Positions 20,748 to 33,119 of a stretch of DNA of 64,000 bases are shown here, one piece after another. Source of the stretch: Tridacna crocea (taxonomy: Eukaryota; Mollusca; Bivalvia; Cardiida; Cardiidae); assembly GCA_943736015.1 (NCBI GenBank), contig OX031061.1, positions 55,806,192 through 55,870,191 of the forward strand, given 5' to 3'. Numbering within the stretch: position 1 is the stretch's first letter; each line of letters begins with the position of its first letter. The notes beneath the pieces are model-generated. The model was not told the DNA's origin. It saw nothing but the letters and a program-made list of their open reading frames with translations, and made no database searches. The position numbers and the translations under genes were made by a program.

Positions 20748-21007
20748 GTGTCTGCAAAAATATTGAAACAGAGAGTACCTTACATGTACAAACTACAGGA
20801 TTTAAAGAAGATGACAATGTTAAAGGTTTGTTTGACGCGGCTGAGTTACAAAAGGTCAATAAAGACGAGAACAGTTTGTGGTTTATTCAGCGAATCATAC
20901 GAAAGAGGAAGCGAAACAAGAAGCTTCAGTACTTTGACGAGTGGCAAGGATTTGCAGAGACATCTAATAGCTGGATAGACGCAGATGAAACCATCGAGCG
21001 AACATAA
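20748..21007 (+). pseudogene. Polinton integrase remnant, left copy, chromodomain part
   Basis: This is the C-terminal piece of the same integrase, resuming after the inserted element. It has chromodomain-like features: basic stretch RKRKRNKKLQYF, then W, then SWIDADETIE. C-terminal chromodomains are known in Polinton integrases. Fossil. Confidence 0.75.
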
Positions 21008-21111
21008 AGACATTCACTCTCTTGCACTACCGATCATTCGAATTCACTTCTGTAGTTGGCTCAGAAAGTAGTCCGTCATAACGTGATATTTTCACATGAC
21101 CATAACTCAAA

Positions 21112-21321
21112 ATGGCGTCCAAAACCCCGGTGAAAGAAAGGCCAATCGATTGTTTTGTGTGCTGTTCAAACAGCATAAAGCCAATCAGACTTAGTGGAAG
21201 GAAATGTGAAAAAGAGGGATTTTCTGAAAGACTTAAATGTCTTTCAAAGGACAATAACTTATTTTTTAATCTTACAAACTTAGGTCCATCGGTGTGTCGA
21301 AACTATTGTCATCATTCATAG
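21112..21321 (+). pseudogene. Cysteine-rich 69-codon Polinton ORF
   Basis: The reading starts MASKTPVKERPIDCFVCC and ends SVCRNYCHHS, with six or more cysteines and a histidine pair, as in a small zinc-binding protein. Related stretches in reverse orientation lie at about 28169-28350 and 39896-40085. I know no family for it. It follows the integrase directly, as an accessory gene would. Fossil. Confidence 0.45.
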
Positions 21322-21549
21322 GTGGAGCCATTCTTTTTCCTATTGGCCTACGATTCCGATCAGTAAAGAAGCTTGAAAAAATAATAGTTCTATTGTATAC
21401 AGGTAAATTCATCAGTTTGAATGCACCTACAATGTATCCGGAATTATGTTTCCCTTGTCTACTAATAATGTTACACATGAAACAGTAAAACAGTAAGAGA
21501 ACATGTTTTCCTCGGTTTGACAAGATTCTTGTCATTTAGCCCGTTGCAG

Positions 21550-22080
21550 AGATGTATGGTCAGAGTAACGAACGACAACTCTGCTCAGCAATTGACAGGC
21601 ACTGCAGAAATATGGTCAAGATGCATTGGCAAATCAAATTCAAAGTCAGGTTTGGATATTCGAGGACGCAGACTCTCCTGTTAATACAGCTCCAAGTTCC
21701 ACTAACAATGGTTTATACGAAAGAGCAGCCCTGATAACCAAATCGAAAACTTTAGGTTTCCTTTGTGTCACAGACTTGGTTGCCCTCAATATACGATTCC
21801 TATTTTCATTTTTATGGCGAGCTAAAGAAAAGTTTGATGTGCTATATCTTTTACCGGTCGCCAAAAAATTCAACGTGGCCAAATTGAAAGCAATTGGAGA
21901 TGATTTAAAAAATCTGGATTAAAAAAGTTATAAATTATGATGGAAAAATGAGAGCAATATCGGACTCGGGACCCATTGCTAGCAAAGCGAGTACTACTGA
22001 GCTCTGTATTCCCTTGAATTGACAATGGAACATTTTGTACATTTTTGTGTGAAAGGTAGAGTAGAAAAACCATGGAAAGT
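21550..22080. other. Polinton interior module, coding-like, strand uncertain
   Basis: A conserved stretch recurs at about 27470-27900 and 39170-39600 in opposite orientation. Both strands carry open frames, so I cannot say which was coding. It includes GGGACCCATTGCTAGCAAAG. No family recognised. Confidence 0.4.
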
Positions 22081-22288
22081 TGTTGATTATCACATATTCA
22101 TGAAAAACGAGTCAGAATGTTTGGCTTATTAATATTTTGGACAAGTTCTAAATTGGGTCATATAGACATATCTTTATTTTTTACCAATTACAAAGCACAG
22201 TTTATTCATACGATATCAAACCAAGAAGTAGGTCTAAAGCCAGCGCATTTAGCTACGGCGAAAGATAAAGACGTCAACAGAGCTTAAT

Positions 22289-23516
22289 GTGTTTGCCGCA
22301 CTATATTTTTATTCGGTTTTGTAAAGTGCCTATGGAGGCAGCCATATTGAACTGGTTCCATGCTTTGTTTAAACATCCATCTATATCTACTATACTTTGA
22401 TTACCAGATCGGGGTCCATATTATCAACTTTTTTATTTATTTGTGAGATTTTTTTTAATATATAATAATTATATTGTACTTTCATTGTTAGAAGGATACA
22501 AAACCGGGATTGTAGACATATCAACATTTTCCTTTCGAAAAATAATAAGGTCCATTTCGAAAAATAAGTCACGTGATAAAAAATTATCTGTCACAAATTT
22601 TCGAAGCCGCCATTTTAAATATCTTACCCTGGAAAAGGGTTAAGAGATATTTTCAAGCTCTTTGACCCTAGAGCACCCTATGTGGTACTTGTGACCCCCG
22701 TTATATTTTTGTTCTAGTGTTGTATGGATTGTAGAAATAGTGTTTTCCTATCGCGATCGTGTTTTTAAGACCAGCTAACTGTAACTAGGTCAATGTTTGA
22801 GCGGGTGACAGATAGGTCTCCCTAAACACAGAACCTCACCGAACCTTACCGAACCTTACCTGACCTTACCGAACCAAAGTTTTGTTTGGGCAATACTGTA
22901 TTTGTATGACATAAAAAAGTATATTTTCTTTTTCACAAACAGTTTGATAGTTATAATTGGAAAGAAAATATAGCCATTTGTGATACATGACGAAATATTT
23001 GGACCCTATTGTTCAACAAACCTAAAAACTTGCGTGACTGTTCATTCATTGCCGACAAATGTCCGTTTATGTAGACAAAATCTTACAAGGGCGACGATTT
23101 TCTCCACATACACTATACTGGATGTTAAACGGGATAAAATGAGTCAGGTGATCAACAATATGATTCCTACTGAGCTGTTAACCCATTACCACACAATCCC
23201 TACTTTTGACGCCTCTGAGAAGGAAGCCTTCAGAACACATTGTGGAAAAAGGAGAAAATACTGGTAACCAGCATTGTCTCCTTTTCCCACAATGTTTTCT
23301 ACCCTTCACAAGACAAATTTCAATTTTTCAGTCACTTTTATTTTGTAGTCTGCAAATGCTTTCGCTTTGGACTGTCAGAAAATTTTGTCGTTTGATAATG
23401 AGTTGAACGATCACGTGATTTTCATAAACGGTTTAACGCGGCCCAATGCATTGTGCCCTATTACAGAAATAAGTGGTTTGCGGCGCCATTGATGTTCAGC
23501 ATCAATATTTTCTTGT
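22289..23516. mobile_element. 1.2-kb insertion in the left Polinton arm
   Basis: The mirrored copies at about 27180-27200 and 38895-38920 run without a break from AAGCTCTGTTGAC to the neighbouring TATAATATTTTTAAGGCC-like sequence. In the left arm these are 1.2 kb apart. The insert contains an HP-A copy (23178-23405) and a short run of CGAACCTTACC-like units (about 22825-22880). No clear terminal repeats, so its type is unknown. Confidence 0.55.
23178..23405 (-). mobile_element. HP-A MITE, full copy
   Basis: TTAACCCATTACC opens, GATAATGAGTTGAA closes; 228 bp. Tip ACTGGTAACCAGC has one unpaired change. It is nested in the 1.2-kb insertion within the Polinton. Confidence 0.87.
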
Positions 23517-24137
23517 ATAATATTTTTAAGGCCATAAATACTCTCCTGAGAAAGCCTACCCATCTCTGCATTGCGCGCCTCGGATGTTACCTCCTGTTGC
23601 GTCTACTTTATTTAGGGCCTGCTTTTTTGATGCCTCGACTGTTGTAAGTTTGTTGAAATATAGGATACTTTCGCTACACCTGAGACGGACAATAGTGGAA
23701 AATTTGTTTTTCATGTAGAAACTTTCGATTTTAACATTTATAACATTTCAATTCCAAACAAATGGCCTAATTTCAACAAAGTTGACGCAAAATTCAGCAA
23801 TGAGAGACGAGTGAATCATTTCAAACTGAATTTCATTAACGATTAAAACGAATTGGCTAACATGTGAAGAAATTCTTGCATAGATGCACTGGTCAATGTC
23901 AAAATATCTGAAGCACAAATATAAACAAGTTGCATCTTTAAATTTGTTATTGCAAATTATTACTGATTTTTTTACCGAACAATTTCGAGTTGTAACAGCC
24001 TTAAGTAATGAGGCCCGAGAAAGCATTATAGGGAAATGAGAAAATGCTGATAATCTACATCTTTCCATTTTTATTTCATTATTTTGAATTAACTTTTCAC
24101 AAAAATATATTAATAAGTGTTTACAGTATGTTCAATG

Positions 24138-24208
24138 GGATGCGTAGCTCAGTGGTAGAGCATTCGCCCTGAGAACTAATGGTAACAAGTTCGAGTCCTG
24201 CAGTATTC
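24138..24208 (+). tRNA. tRNA-like sequence 1 (71 nt, degenerate)
   Basis: It has an A-box-like TAGCTCAGTGGTAGAGCA and a B-box-like GTTCGAGTCC. Spacing fits a cloverleaf: 7-bp acceptor (mostly paired), 4-bp D stem, 17-nt anticodon arm, 5-nt variable loop, 17-nt T arm. The anticodon and T stems pair at only about three of five positions and position 33 is C, so it is probably not a working tRNA. It is part of a module of the Polinton composite. Confidence 0.4.
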
Positions 24209-25022
24209 ACATTTTTTTTTCCTCCTTAATTGTGACAGGTTTTTATCCAATTTTTTGTGTTTTGTTGTTGTTGTCTCGGAGTTCATTCATTTTAAACATG
24301 TTGATTTTTTTGTCGACTGGTAAGGATTTAGTATACAGAAATCCTCGTTAGCTTGTCATAAAAATCGTGAAAATTGGAATTATATTATTATTTGGGGCAT
24401 ACAAATCAGTGAAACAAAGAAAATACGTGAAAGGCTGAGCTGTCATGCTCTTGTAACTGAAAAACCGTTTAGAAACTGCGAGAAAGAAATCAAGCATACA
24501 AACACATCCGATTGTTTAAGTAGGGGAGAAAATAGCAGCGCCATAGGAGTTCAGCCGAATCATTTTTTGCAAAAGACTGTAAATGCAAGAGTTGCAAGCC
24601 CAAATCATTGTTAAAAACCAACAATTTATACTTTTCCACAATGCTTTCAACCCTTTGAAAAATAAATCTGTTCGTGCCATCTAGTTTATTGTTTTCTAAT
24701 GAACAAGGAAATTGTCGTCTGGAAAAACAGCTGGCAGTGTGAATGAAAGGACTTGCTTTGTGGTTGGTAAATCAAGATCAGAAACATTTGCAAAGGTGCA
24801 CTGTTTGTACTGATATTCACTACTCATATTATGGATGAAAAAGGTGAAAGACAAGATACAAAAAAAACAATTACAGGACCATTTGTCAAAGAAACCCTCT
24901 TTAATTTTACCTAGGGTACGACAATTAAGGGGTCGAATAGCTTTCACAACAAAAATTTGATTTCGACTGCAAAAAAACAAGCCATCAGAAAAGGGGACCG
25001 AAAGTTTAACTCATTATTTCGA

Positions 25023-25250
25023 CTATTTCATATCATTTTCGGAGCGCCAAAAGCTTGCCGTGTTATCAAGAGCTAACCCAGTTACGTTTTGGCAGCATAA
25101 TATTACAAGAATTGCACCTCTTGCGCTTGCAAACTCAGATTTTTTCATGTGGTCCCTCTTTTCGTGCTGCAAAAGTTTTTCTTCAATATGGCCGTCTATC
25201 GGCCAAAACTTTCGCTTCACCTTAAAAGGGGTTGTATCCTTGTCGCGCAT
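25023..25250 (-). pseudogene. 75-codon divergent ORF of the Polinton composite, centre 1, left
   Basis: It begins MRDKDTTPFKVKRKFWPIDG and ends ENDMK. The family is unknown to me; it is basic at the start with a CC pair in the middle. It faces away from the centre at about 25340 and is mirrored at 25429-25656. Copies flank all three centres. Fossil. Confidence 0.45.
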
Positions 25251-25428
25251 CGGTGTTACTTTTTATCGGGTACCCATTGGAATGCCGCAATTCGATTTGC
25301 ACGAGCTACACGGGCGCTTTAGGATATATTTATACCTCCACCCCATAAAAGGTGGGAAGCCTAAATCAACATGCTCGTGCTAATTCAGTTGCGGCATGAC
25401 AATAGGTACCCGATAAAAAGTAACACCG
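25251..25428. promoter_or_regulatory. Inversion centre 1 with TATA-bearing spacer
   Basis: Outer parts (GTTACTTTTTATCGGGTACC, then a GCCGCAATTCG-like stretch and GCACGAGC) are inverted copies of each other. The inner ~65 bp is asymmetric and holds TATAAATATAT on the minus strand (ATATATTTATA at 25324-25334). Start codons of two divergent ORFs sit at the edges. A shared promoter is inference. Confidence 0.5.
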
Positions 25429-25656
25429 ATGCCCGACAAGGATAATACCCCTTTTAAGGTGCAACGAAAGTTTTAGCCGATAGACGGCCATATTGAAGAA
25501 AAACTTTTGCAGCACGAAAAGAGGGACCACATGGAAAAATCTCAATTTGCAAGCACAGGAAATGCAATTCTTGTAATATTATGCTGCCAAAACCTAACTG
25601 GGTTTGCTCTGGATAACACGGCAAGCTTTTGGTGCTCCGAAAATGATATAAAATAG
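25429..25656 (+). pseudogene. 75-codon divergent ORF, centre 1, right
   Basis: Mirror copy of 25023-25250, starting MPDKDNTPFKVQRK. Part of the fossil composite; broken. Confidence 0.4.
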
Positions 25657-26478
25657 TCGAAATAATGAGTTAAACTTTCAGTCCCCTTTTCCGATGGCTT
25701 GTTTTTTGTAGTCGAAATCGAGAAAGTTTTTTGTGAAAGCTATTCGGCCCCTTAATTATCGTACCCTAGGTGAAATTAAAGAGGATTTCTTTGAAAAATG
25801 GTCCTGTAATTGTTTTCATTTTGTATCTTGTCTTTCACTCTATTTATTCATAATATGAGTCTTGAATACCAGTACAAACAGTACACCTTTGCAAATTTTT
25901 CTGATCTTGCTTATCCAATTACAAAGCAAGTCCTTTCATTCACACTGCCAGCTGTTTTTCCAGTCGACAATTTTCCTTTAAACTTGTCCATTAGAAAACG
26001 ATAAACTAGATGGCACGAATAGATTTATTCTTCAAAGTGAAGAAAACATTGCGGAGAAGTATAAATTGTTGGTTTTTAATAATGATTTGGGCTTGCAACT
26101 CTTGCGTTTACACTCTGTTGCAAAAAATGATTCGGCTGAACTCCTATGGCGCTACTATTTTTTTCCCCTACTTAAACAATTGGATATGGTTGTATGCTTG
26201 ATTTCTTTCTCGCAGTTTCTAAACGATATTTCAGTTTCAAGAGCGCGACAGTTCATCCTTTCACGTATTTCCTTTGTTTCACTGAATTGTTTGCCCCTAA
26301 TGTATAATTCCAATTTTCACGGTTTTTATGACAAGCTAACGAGGATTTCTGTATACTAAATCCTTTACCGGTCGACAAAAAAAATCAACATGTTTAAAAT
26401 GAAAGTTCTCCGAGACAACAACAACAAAACACAAAAAAATTGGATAAAAACTGTCACAATTAAGGAGAAAAAAAATGT

Positions 26479-26549
26479 GAATATTGCACGACTCGAACTT
26501 GTTACCATTAGGTCTTGGTGCGCGTGCTCTACCACTGAGCTACGCATTC
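26479..26549 (-). tRNA. tRNA-like sequence 2 (71 nt, degenerate)
   Basis: Same 71-nt length and box layout as copy 1. The acceptor starts GAATGCG, giving six of seven acceptor pairs including a wobble. The anticodon arm differs from the other copies (CGCGCACCAAGACCTAA). Orientation follows the inverted module. Confidence 0.4.
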
Positions 26550-28168
26550 CATTGAGCATAATATAAACACTTATTAATATATTTTTGTGAAAAGTTAATT
26601 CAAAATAATTAAAAAAAATTGGAAAGATGTTGATTATCAGCATTTTTTCATTTCCCTACAATGCTTTCTCGGGCCTCATTACTTATGGCTGTTACAACTC
26701 GGAATTGTTTGGTAAAATAATCAGTAATAATTTGCAATAACAAATTTTAAGATGCAAGTTGTTTATATTTGTGCTTCAGATATTTTGCATTGGCCAGTGC
26801 ACCTATCCAAGAATTTCTTCACATGTTAGCAAATTCGTTTTAATCGTTAATGAAATTCAGTTTGAAATGATTCACTCGTCTCTCATTGCTGAATTTTACA
26901 TCGACTGTTGAAAATTTATTAGGCCATTTGTTTGGAATTGAAATGTTATAAATGTTAAAATTGAAAGTTTCTACATGAAAAACAAATTCCCCACTAGTGC
27001 CAGTCTCAGGTGAGCGAAATTATTCTATATTTCAACAATCTAATAGCAGTCGAAGCATCAAAAAAGCAGGTCTGTATAGCTAGCCCTAAATGACGTAGAC
27101 GCTACAAGAGGTGACATCCGAGGCGCGTAATGCAGAGATGGGTAGGATTTCTCAGGAGGGTATTGATGGCCTTAAAAATATAATATAAGCTCTGTTGACA
27201 TCTTTATTTTTCAACTGAAGCTAAATGCGCTGGCTTTAGGCCTACTTCTTGGTTTAAAATCGTATGAATCAACAGCGTTTTGTAATTGGTCAAAAATAAA
27301 GATATGTGACTCTATATGACCCAATTTAGAACTTGTCCAAAATATTAACATGGCAAATATTCTGACTTGTTTTTCATGAATATGTGATAATCAACAACTT
27401 TCCATGTTTTTTTTTTTTTTTTTTTTTCTACCTTTCACACAAAAATGAACTGAGTGTTCCATTGTCAATTCAAGGGAATACGTAGCTCAGTAGTACTCGC
27501 TTTGCTAGGGATGGGTCCAGTGTCCTGTATTGCTCCCATATTTCCATCATAATTTATAACTTTTTTAATCCAGATTTTTTAAATCATCTCCAATTGCTTT
27601 CAATTTGGCCACGTTGAATTTTTTTGGCGACCGGTAAAAGATATAGCACATCAAACTTTTCTTTAGCTCGCCATAAAAATAAAAATAGGAATCGTATATT
27701 GAGGGCAACCAAGTCTGTGAAACAAAGGAAACCTACAGTTTTCGATTTGGTTATCAGGGCTACTCTTTCGTATAAACCATTGTTAGTGAAACTTGGAGCC
27801 GTATTAACAGGAGAGTCTGCGTCCTCGAATATCCAAACCTGACTTTGAATTCGATCTGCCAATGCATCTTGACCATATTTCAGCAGTGCCTGTCAATCTC
27901 TGAGCAGAGTTGTCGTTTGTTACTTTCACCATACATCTCTGCAACGGACTAAATGACAAGAATCTTGTCAAACCGAGGAATAAATTTTCTGTTACTCTTT
28001 AACTGTTTCATGTGTAACATAATAAAGTAGACAAAGGAAATATAATTCCGGATACATTGTAGGTGCATTCGAACTGATGAAATTTACCTATATAGACTAC
28101 AATAGATTTCTTTTCAAGCTTCTTTACTGATCAGAATCTTAGGCCAATTGGAAAAAGAATGGCTGCAC

Positions 28169-28360
28169 CTATGAATGATGACAAAAATTTCCACAGACCG
28201 ATGGATCTAACATTGTAAGATTTAAAAACAAGTTATTGTCCTTTGAAAGACATTTAAGTTTTTCAGTAAATCCCTCTTTTTCACATTTCCTACCACTAAG
28301 TCTGATTGGCCTTTTGCTGTTTGAACAGCACACAAAACAATTCTTGGATAGAATAGATGC
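28169..28360 (-). pseudogene. Cysteine-rich Polinton ORF, middle copy
   Basis: Reverse-oriented relative of 21112-21321, recognisable by RLSGRKCEKEGF and SVCGNFCHHS. The module ends near 28350, where it meets a forward-facing module. Confidence 0.4.
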
Positions 28361-28610
28361 ACTGGCCAATGCAAAATATCTGAAGCACAAATATAAACAA
28401 CATGCCTCTTCAAATTTGTTGTTGCTATTTTTTACTGATTCTTTTACCAAACAATTCCGAGTTGTAACAGCGTTAAGTAATGACCCCCCGAAAAAGCAAT
28501 GTACTAAAATTAGAAAATTCTGATAATCTACATCTTTCCATTTTTATTTCATTATTTTCAATTAACTTTTCACAAAAATATATTAATAAGTGTTTACAGT
28601 ATGTTCAATG

Positions 28611-28681
28611 GGATGCGTGGCTCAGTGGTAGAGCATTCGCCCTGAGAACTAATGGTAACAAGTTCGAGTCCTGCAGTATTC
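28611..28681 (+). tRNA. tRNA-like sequence 3 (71 nt, degenerate)
   Basis: Nearly identical to copy 1. The first box reads TGGCTCAGTGGTAGAGCA. Confidence 0.4.
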
Positions 28682-29499
28682 ACTTTTTTTTTTCCTCCTT
28701 AATTGTGACAGTTTTTATCCAAATTTTTGTGTTTTGTTGTTGTTGTCTCGGAGTACTTTCATTTTGAACTTGTTGATTTTTTTTTTTTTTTTTCCTCGAC
28801 TGGTAAAGGATTTAGTATACAGATATACAGAAATCCTCGTTAGCTTGTCATAAAAACCGTGAAAATTGAAATTATAGATTGGGAACATACAATTCAGTGA
28901 AACAAAGAAACAAGGGAAACACGTGAAAGGATGAACTGTCCCGCTCTTGTAACTGAAGTATCGTTTAGAAACTGCCAGAAAGAAATCAAGCGCACAACCA
29001 TATCCAATTGTTTAAGTAGGGGAAACATTAGCAGCGTTATAGGAGTTGCAATAGACCGTAAACGCAAGAGTTTCAAGCCCAAATCATTGTTAAAAACCAA
29101 CAACTTATACTTTTCTGCAATGTTTTCTACCCTTTGAAGAATAAATCTAGTTTATCGTTTTCTAATGGACAAGTCTAAAGGAAAATTGTCGTCTGGAAAA
29201 ACAGCTGGCAGTGTAAATGAAAGGACTTGCTTTGTAATTGGATAAGCAAGATTAGAAACACTTGCAAAGGTGTACTGTTTGAACTGGTATTCAAGACTCA
29301 TATTATGAATAAATAGAGTGAAAGACAAGATACAAAATGAAAACAATTACAGGACCATTTTTCAAAGAAATCCTCTTTAATTTCACCTAGGGTACGATAA
29401 TTAAGGGGCCGAATAGCTTTCACAAAAAGCTTTCTCGATTTCGACTACAAAAAACAAGCCATCGGAAAAGGGAAGCGAAAGTTTAACTCATTATTTCGA

Positions 29500-29727
29500 C
29501 TATTTTATATCATTTTCGGAGCACCAAAAGCTTGCCGTGTTATCCAGAGCAAACCCGGTTAAGTTTTGGCAGCATAATATTACAAGAATTGCATCTCTTG
29601 TGCTTGCAAATTGAGATTTTTCCATGTGATCCCTCTTTTCGTGCTGCAAAAGTTTTTCTTCAATATGGCCGTCTATCGGCCAAAACTTTCGCTGCACCTT
29701 AAAAGGGGTATTATCCTTGTCGGGCAT
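29500..29727 (-). pseudogene. 75-codon divergent ORF, centre 2, left
   Basis: MPDKDNTPFKVQRKFWPIDG to ENDIK. Open over its whole length but with no known family; read here as part of the fossil. Confidence 0.45.
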
Positions 29728-29905
29728 CGGTGTTACTTTTTATCGGGTACCTATTGTCATGCCGCAACTGAATTAGCACGAGCATGTTGATCTAGGCTTC
29801 CCACCTTTTATGGGGTGGAGGTATAAATATATCCTAAAGCGCCCGTGTAGCTCGTGCAAATCGAATTGCGGCATGTCAATGGGTACCCGGTAAAAAGTAA
29901 CACTG
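29728..29905. promoter_or_regulatory. Inversion centre 2 with TATA-bearing spacer
   Basis: Same arms as centre 1, but the asymmetric inner segment is in the opposite orientation: TATAAATATAT is on the plus strand at 29822-29832, after CCTTTTATGGGGTGGAGG. Confidence 0.5.
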
Positions 29906-30133
29906 ATGCGCGACAAGGATAATACCCCTTTTAAGGTGCAGCGAAAGTTTTGTCCGATAGACGGCCATATTGAAGAAAAACTTTTGCAGCACGAAAAGAG
30001 GGACCACATGAAAAAATCTCAATTTATAAGCGCAAGAGATGCAATTCTTGTAATATTATGCTGCCAAAACTTAACTGGGTTTGTTCTGGATAACACGGCA
30101 AGCTTTTGGCGCGCCGAAAATGATATAAAATAG
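29906..30133 (+). pseudogene. 75-codon divergent ORF, centre 2, right
   Basis: Mirror copy of 29500-29727, MRDKDNTPFKVQRKFCPIDG to ENDIK; open over its length. Confidence 0.45.
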
Positions 30134-30958
30134 TCGAAATAATGAGTTAAACTTCCGGTCCCCTTTTCTGATGGCTTGTTTTTTGTAGTCGAAATCAAAT
30201 TTTTGTTCTGAAAGCTATTTGGCCCCTTAATTGTCGTACCCTAGGTAAAATTAAAGAGGGTTTCTTTGACAAATGGTCCTGTAATTGTTTTTTTTTTTTA
30301 TCTTGTCTTTCATCTTTTTCATTCAAAATATGAGTAGTGAATATCAGTACAAACAGTGCACCTTTGCAAATGTTTCTGATCTTGATTTAACAACCACAAA
30401 GCAAGTCCTTTCATTCACACTGCCAGCTGTTTTTTCCAGACGACAATTTCTTTCTTAACTTGTCCATTAGAAAACAATAAACTAGATGGCACGAATAGAT
30501 TTATTCTTCAAAGGGTAGAAAACATTGTGGAAAAGTATAAATTGTTGGTTTTTAACAATGATTTGGGCTTGCAACTCTTGCATTTACAGTCTATTGCAAA
30601 AAATGATTCGGCCGAACTCCTATGGCGCTGCTATTTTCTCCCCTACTTAAACAATCGGATGTGTTTGTATGCTTGATTTCTTTCTCGCAGTTTCTAAACG
30701 GTTTTTCAGTTAAAAGAGCGTGACATCTTAGCCTTTCAGGCATTTCCTTTGTTTCACTGATTTGTATGCCCAAATAATAATATAAATCCAGTTTTCACAA
30801 TTTTTTATGACAAGCTAACGGGGAGTTCTGTATACTAAATCCTTACCAGTCGACAAAAAAAATCAACATGTTTAAAATGAAAGTACTCCGAGACAACAAC
30901 AACAAAATACAAAAATTTGGATAAAAACTGTCACAATTAAGAGAGAAAAAAAAGATGT

Positions 30959-31029
30959 GAGTACTGCAGGACTCGAACTTGTTACCATTAATTCTCAGGG
31001 CGAGTGCTCTATCACTGATATACGCATTC
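30959..31029 (-). tRNA. tRNA-like sequence 4 (71 nt, degenerate)
   Basis: Same spacing as the other copies. The first box is weaker (TATATCAGTGATAGAGCA). At about 31100 the reversed module ends and a forward one starts. Confidence 0.35.
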
Positions 31030-31386
31030 CATTGAGCATAATGTAAACACTTATACTTTTGTGAAAAGTTAATTCAAAATAATGAAATAAAAAGATGTTG
31101 ATTATCAACATTTTCTAAGGATGAACTGTCGCGCTCTTGTAACTGAAGCATCGTTTAGAAACTGCGAGAAAGAAATCAAACATACAACCATATCCAATTG
31201 TTTATTTGGGGGAAAAAATTAGTAGCGCTATAGGAGTTGCAACAGACTGTAAACGCAAGAGTTGCAAGCCCAAATCATTGTTAAAAACCAACAACTTATA
31301 CTTTTCTGCAATGTTTTCTACCCTTTGAAGAATAAACCTATTCGTGCCATCTAGTTTATCGTTTTTAGAAGGCGAGATTTTCATTC

Positions 31387-32010
31387 TCGCCTTCATATGT
31401 CAGCGCTCGGCAGCTTATTGCAAATGCCTCTGAACAGCATTATCAAAACGCCTTTCAAATAGTTCGATACTTCTCGAGTGCATTAGAACAAAATAATTGC
31501 GAGACCATTGTACATTTAATCAGAACAGCAAGAAGAAACTTCAAGTTTCTAGAAGGAATGAAATCGAATTCTTTAAAAGCATCTTTTTTGAGAAATGCAA
31601 AATACTTTGGATCAATTCATTGATACAATCACGTCGCTACAGCAATAAATAAACCGTAGCTATTGTAAGCCAATCGAAAGCTACGAACATGACGTCATTC
31701 GGACCTACTTCCACTTCACAACGCATAAACAACTATCCAGTGGGATCGTATCTGTAAATTTAAGATCCCTGAACTAACCAATCGGATAGCTTCTTTGAAT
31801 TACGTATCGCTGATAGACCTCTTTTGTGATTGGTACCATCAGATCTCAAGCTAGGATTTCAAGTTCAATACCCATGGCAAGAACAATCCCAAATAAAACT
31901 TGAAGCCTCAAATGTAGATCAAACCCAAGACTCCTGGCTTACCAACCCTTCTCTTTCCTCATAGATTGGCAAAACCGTACAAAATATGAATTTCTCATTT
32001 TCATATGAAT
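31387..32010. other. Unique part of the 5.4-kb insertion
   Basis: Moderately GC-rich with several CCAAT or ATTGG motifs (for example AGCCAATCGAAAG, AACCAATCGG, GTGATTGGTACC) and a GACGTCA. It could be promoter-like. No ORF worth reporting. Confidence 0.3.
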
Positions 32011-32104
32011 CAATGTTTTCTACCTTGCTTTAAAACAAATTTTCAATGTTTGATTTACTTTTGTCATCTTCATGTGCTTTCAATTTTGACCAGTCTAAAA
32101 TTTT
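32011..32104 (-). mobile_element. HP-A MITE half copy
   Basis: CAATGTTTTCTACC through GACCAGTCTAAAATTTTG is one half. It abuts the next full copy with no spacer. Confidence 0.7.
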
Positions 32105-32325
32105 GTTTACCAAACAATAAAATTTTAGACTAGTCCAAAGTCGAAAAAGGACCAGACGACAAAGTAATTGACTGAAAAATTGAAATTTGATTTGGGAAGG
32201 GTAGAAAATATTGTGGTAAAAGGAAATAATGCTGGTTACCAGCATTTTCTCCTTTTCCCACAATGTTTTAAAAAGTCTTCTTTCTCAGGGTCATTAAAAG
32301 TCGGCATTGTGTGGTAAAGGGTTAA
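32105..32325 (+). mobile_element. HP-A MITE, full copy
   Basis: The left end lacks the usual TTAA because it is fused to the preceding half copy. The tip is perfect; the left arm has small changes (GGTAAAAGGAAATAATGC). It ends GGTAAAGGGTTAA. Confidence 0.83.
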
Positions 32326-32409
32326 GACAAAAATGGTTTCATGTATTTAGTCAGTGTCCAAAGCATGCAAGGCTGGTGATTTGTTGTTATTGTCAACTCT
32401 CGAACTTTG

Positions 32410-32639
32410 TACCCCACTTCAAAATTTTAGACTGGCCTAAATTTGAAAGCAAATGCAGACGAGACAATTTAATTGTTACACAAATTAGAGAATTTTCTCT
32501 GAAAGGGTTAAAAACATTGTGGGGGAAAAGTGGAAAATCTTGGTCAACATTTCCTCCTTTTTCAACATTGTTTTTAAACCCGTTTTCATAGGTTCAGACA
32601 TCATAAAAAAAAGTATTGTATAATGTGGTTAAGGGTTAA
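32410..32639 (+). mobile_element. HP-A MITE, diverged copy
   Basis: TTTTAGACTGGCCTAAATTT and CAAATGCAGACGAGAC are on the left. The tip is reduced to CTTGGTCAACA. It ends GGTTAAGGGTTAA. Confidence 0.75.
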
Positions 32640-32746
32640 CTGCACGAAATTCTCACTTTCATGCCCCCCCCCCTTTTGTGTCCAGTGTGATGGGCGTATC
32701 TGGATGAATCTATTTATGTTGAATGGGTTTAACTTTTTCACTTCAT

Positions 32747-33057
32747 TTGACCCTTTACCTTACAACAACAAAAAATAAAACTTGTCCAAATTGAGAGTAT
32801 TTGCAGAAAAATAACTCAAATGTTTCTTAAATTATATAAGATTGCTTTGATAGAATAGAAAACATTGTGGAAAAAGGAGAAAATACTGATTACCAGCATT
32901 CTCCTTTTCCCAAAATGTTTTCAAAAGCTTCTTTCTCTTGACTGATAAAATTTATTATTGTAATGTAAAGGAGCGTTTTCTCCTTTTTCTCACAATGTTT
33001 CAAAAAGGCTTCATTTTCATGATTTATAAAATTTACTTTAAAATTTGTGACGGTTAA
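32747..33057 (+). mobile_element. HP-A MITE plus a repeated right half
   Basis: A full copy (32747-32973) opens TTGACCCTTTACC and has tip ACTGATTACCAGC. It is followed without a gap by a second right half (TCTCCTTTTTCTCACAATG to GACGGTTAAG). Confidence 0.75.
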
Positions 33058-33119
33058 GAGGTCAGTCCATTTAGCACGGAATGTTCCATTTATTATTTCG
33101 CAATGCCTGTATATTCATA

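Noticed and set aside
27472-27545. A second tRNA-like stretch (also near 21960 and 39180) with GTAGCTCAGTAGTACTCGC
   Set aside because: There is an A-box-like motif, but the D stem does not close and no consistent cloverleaf can be drawn.
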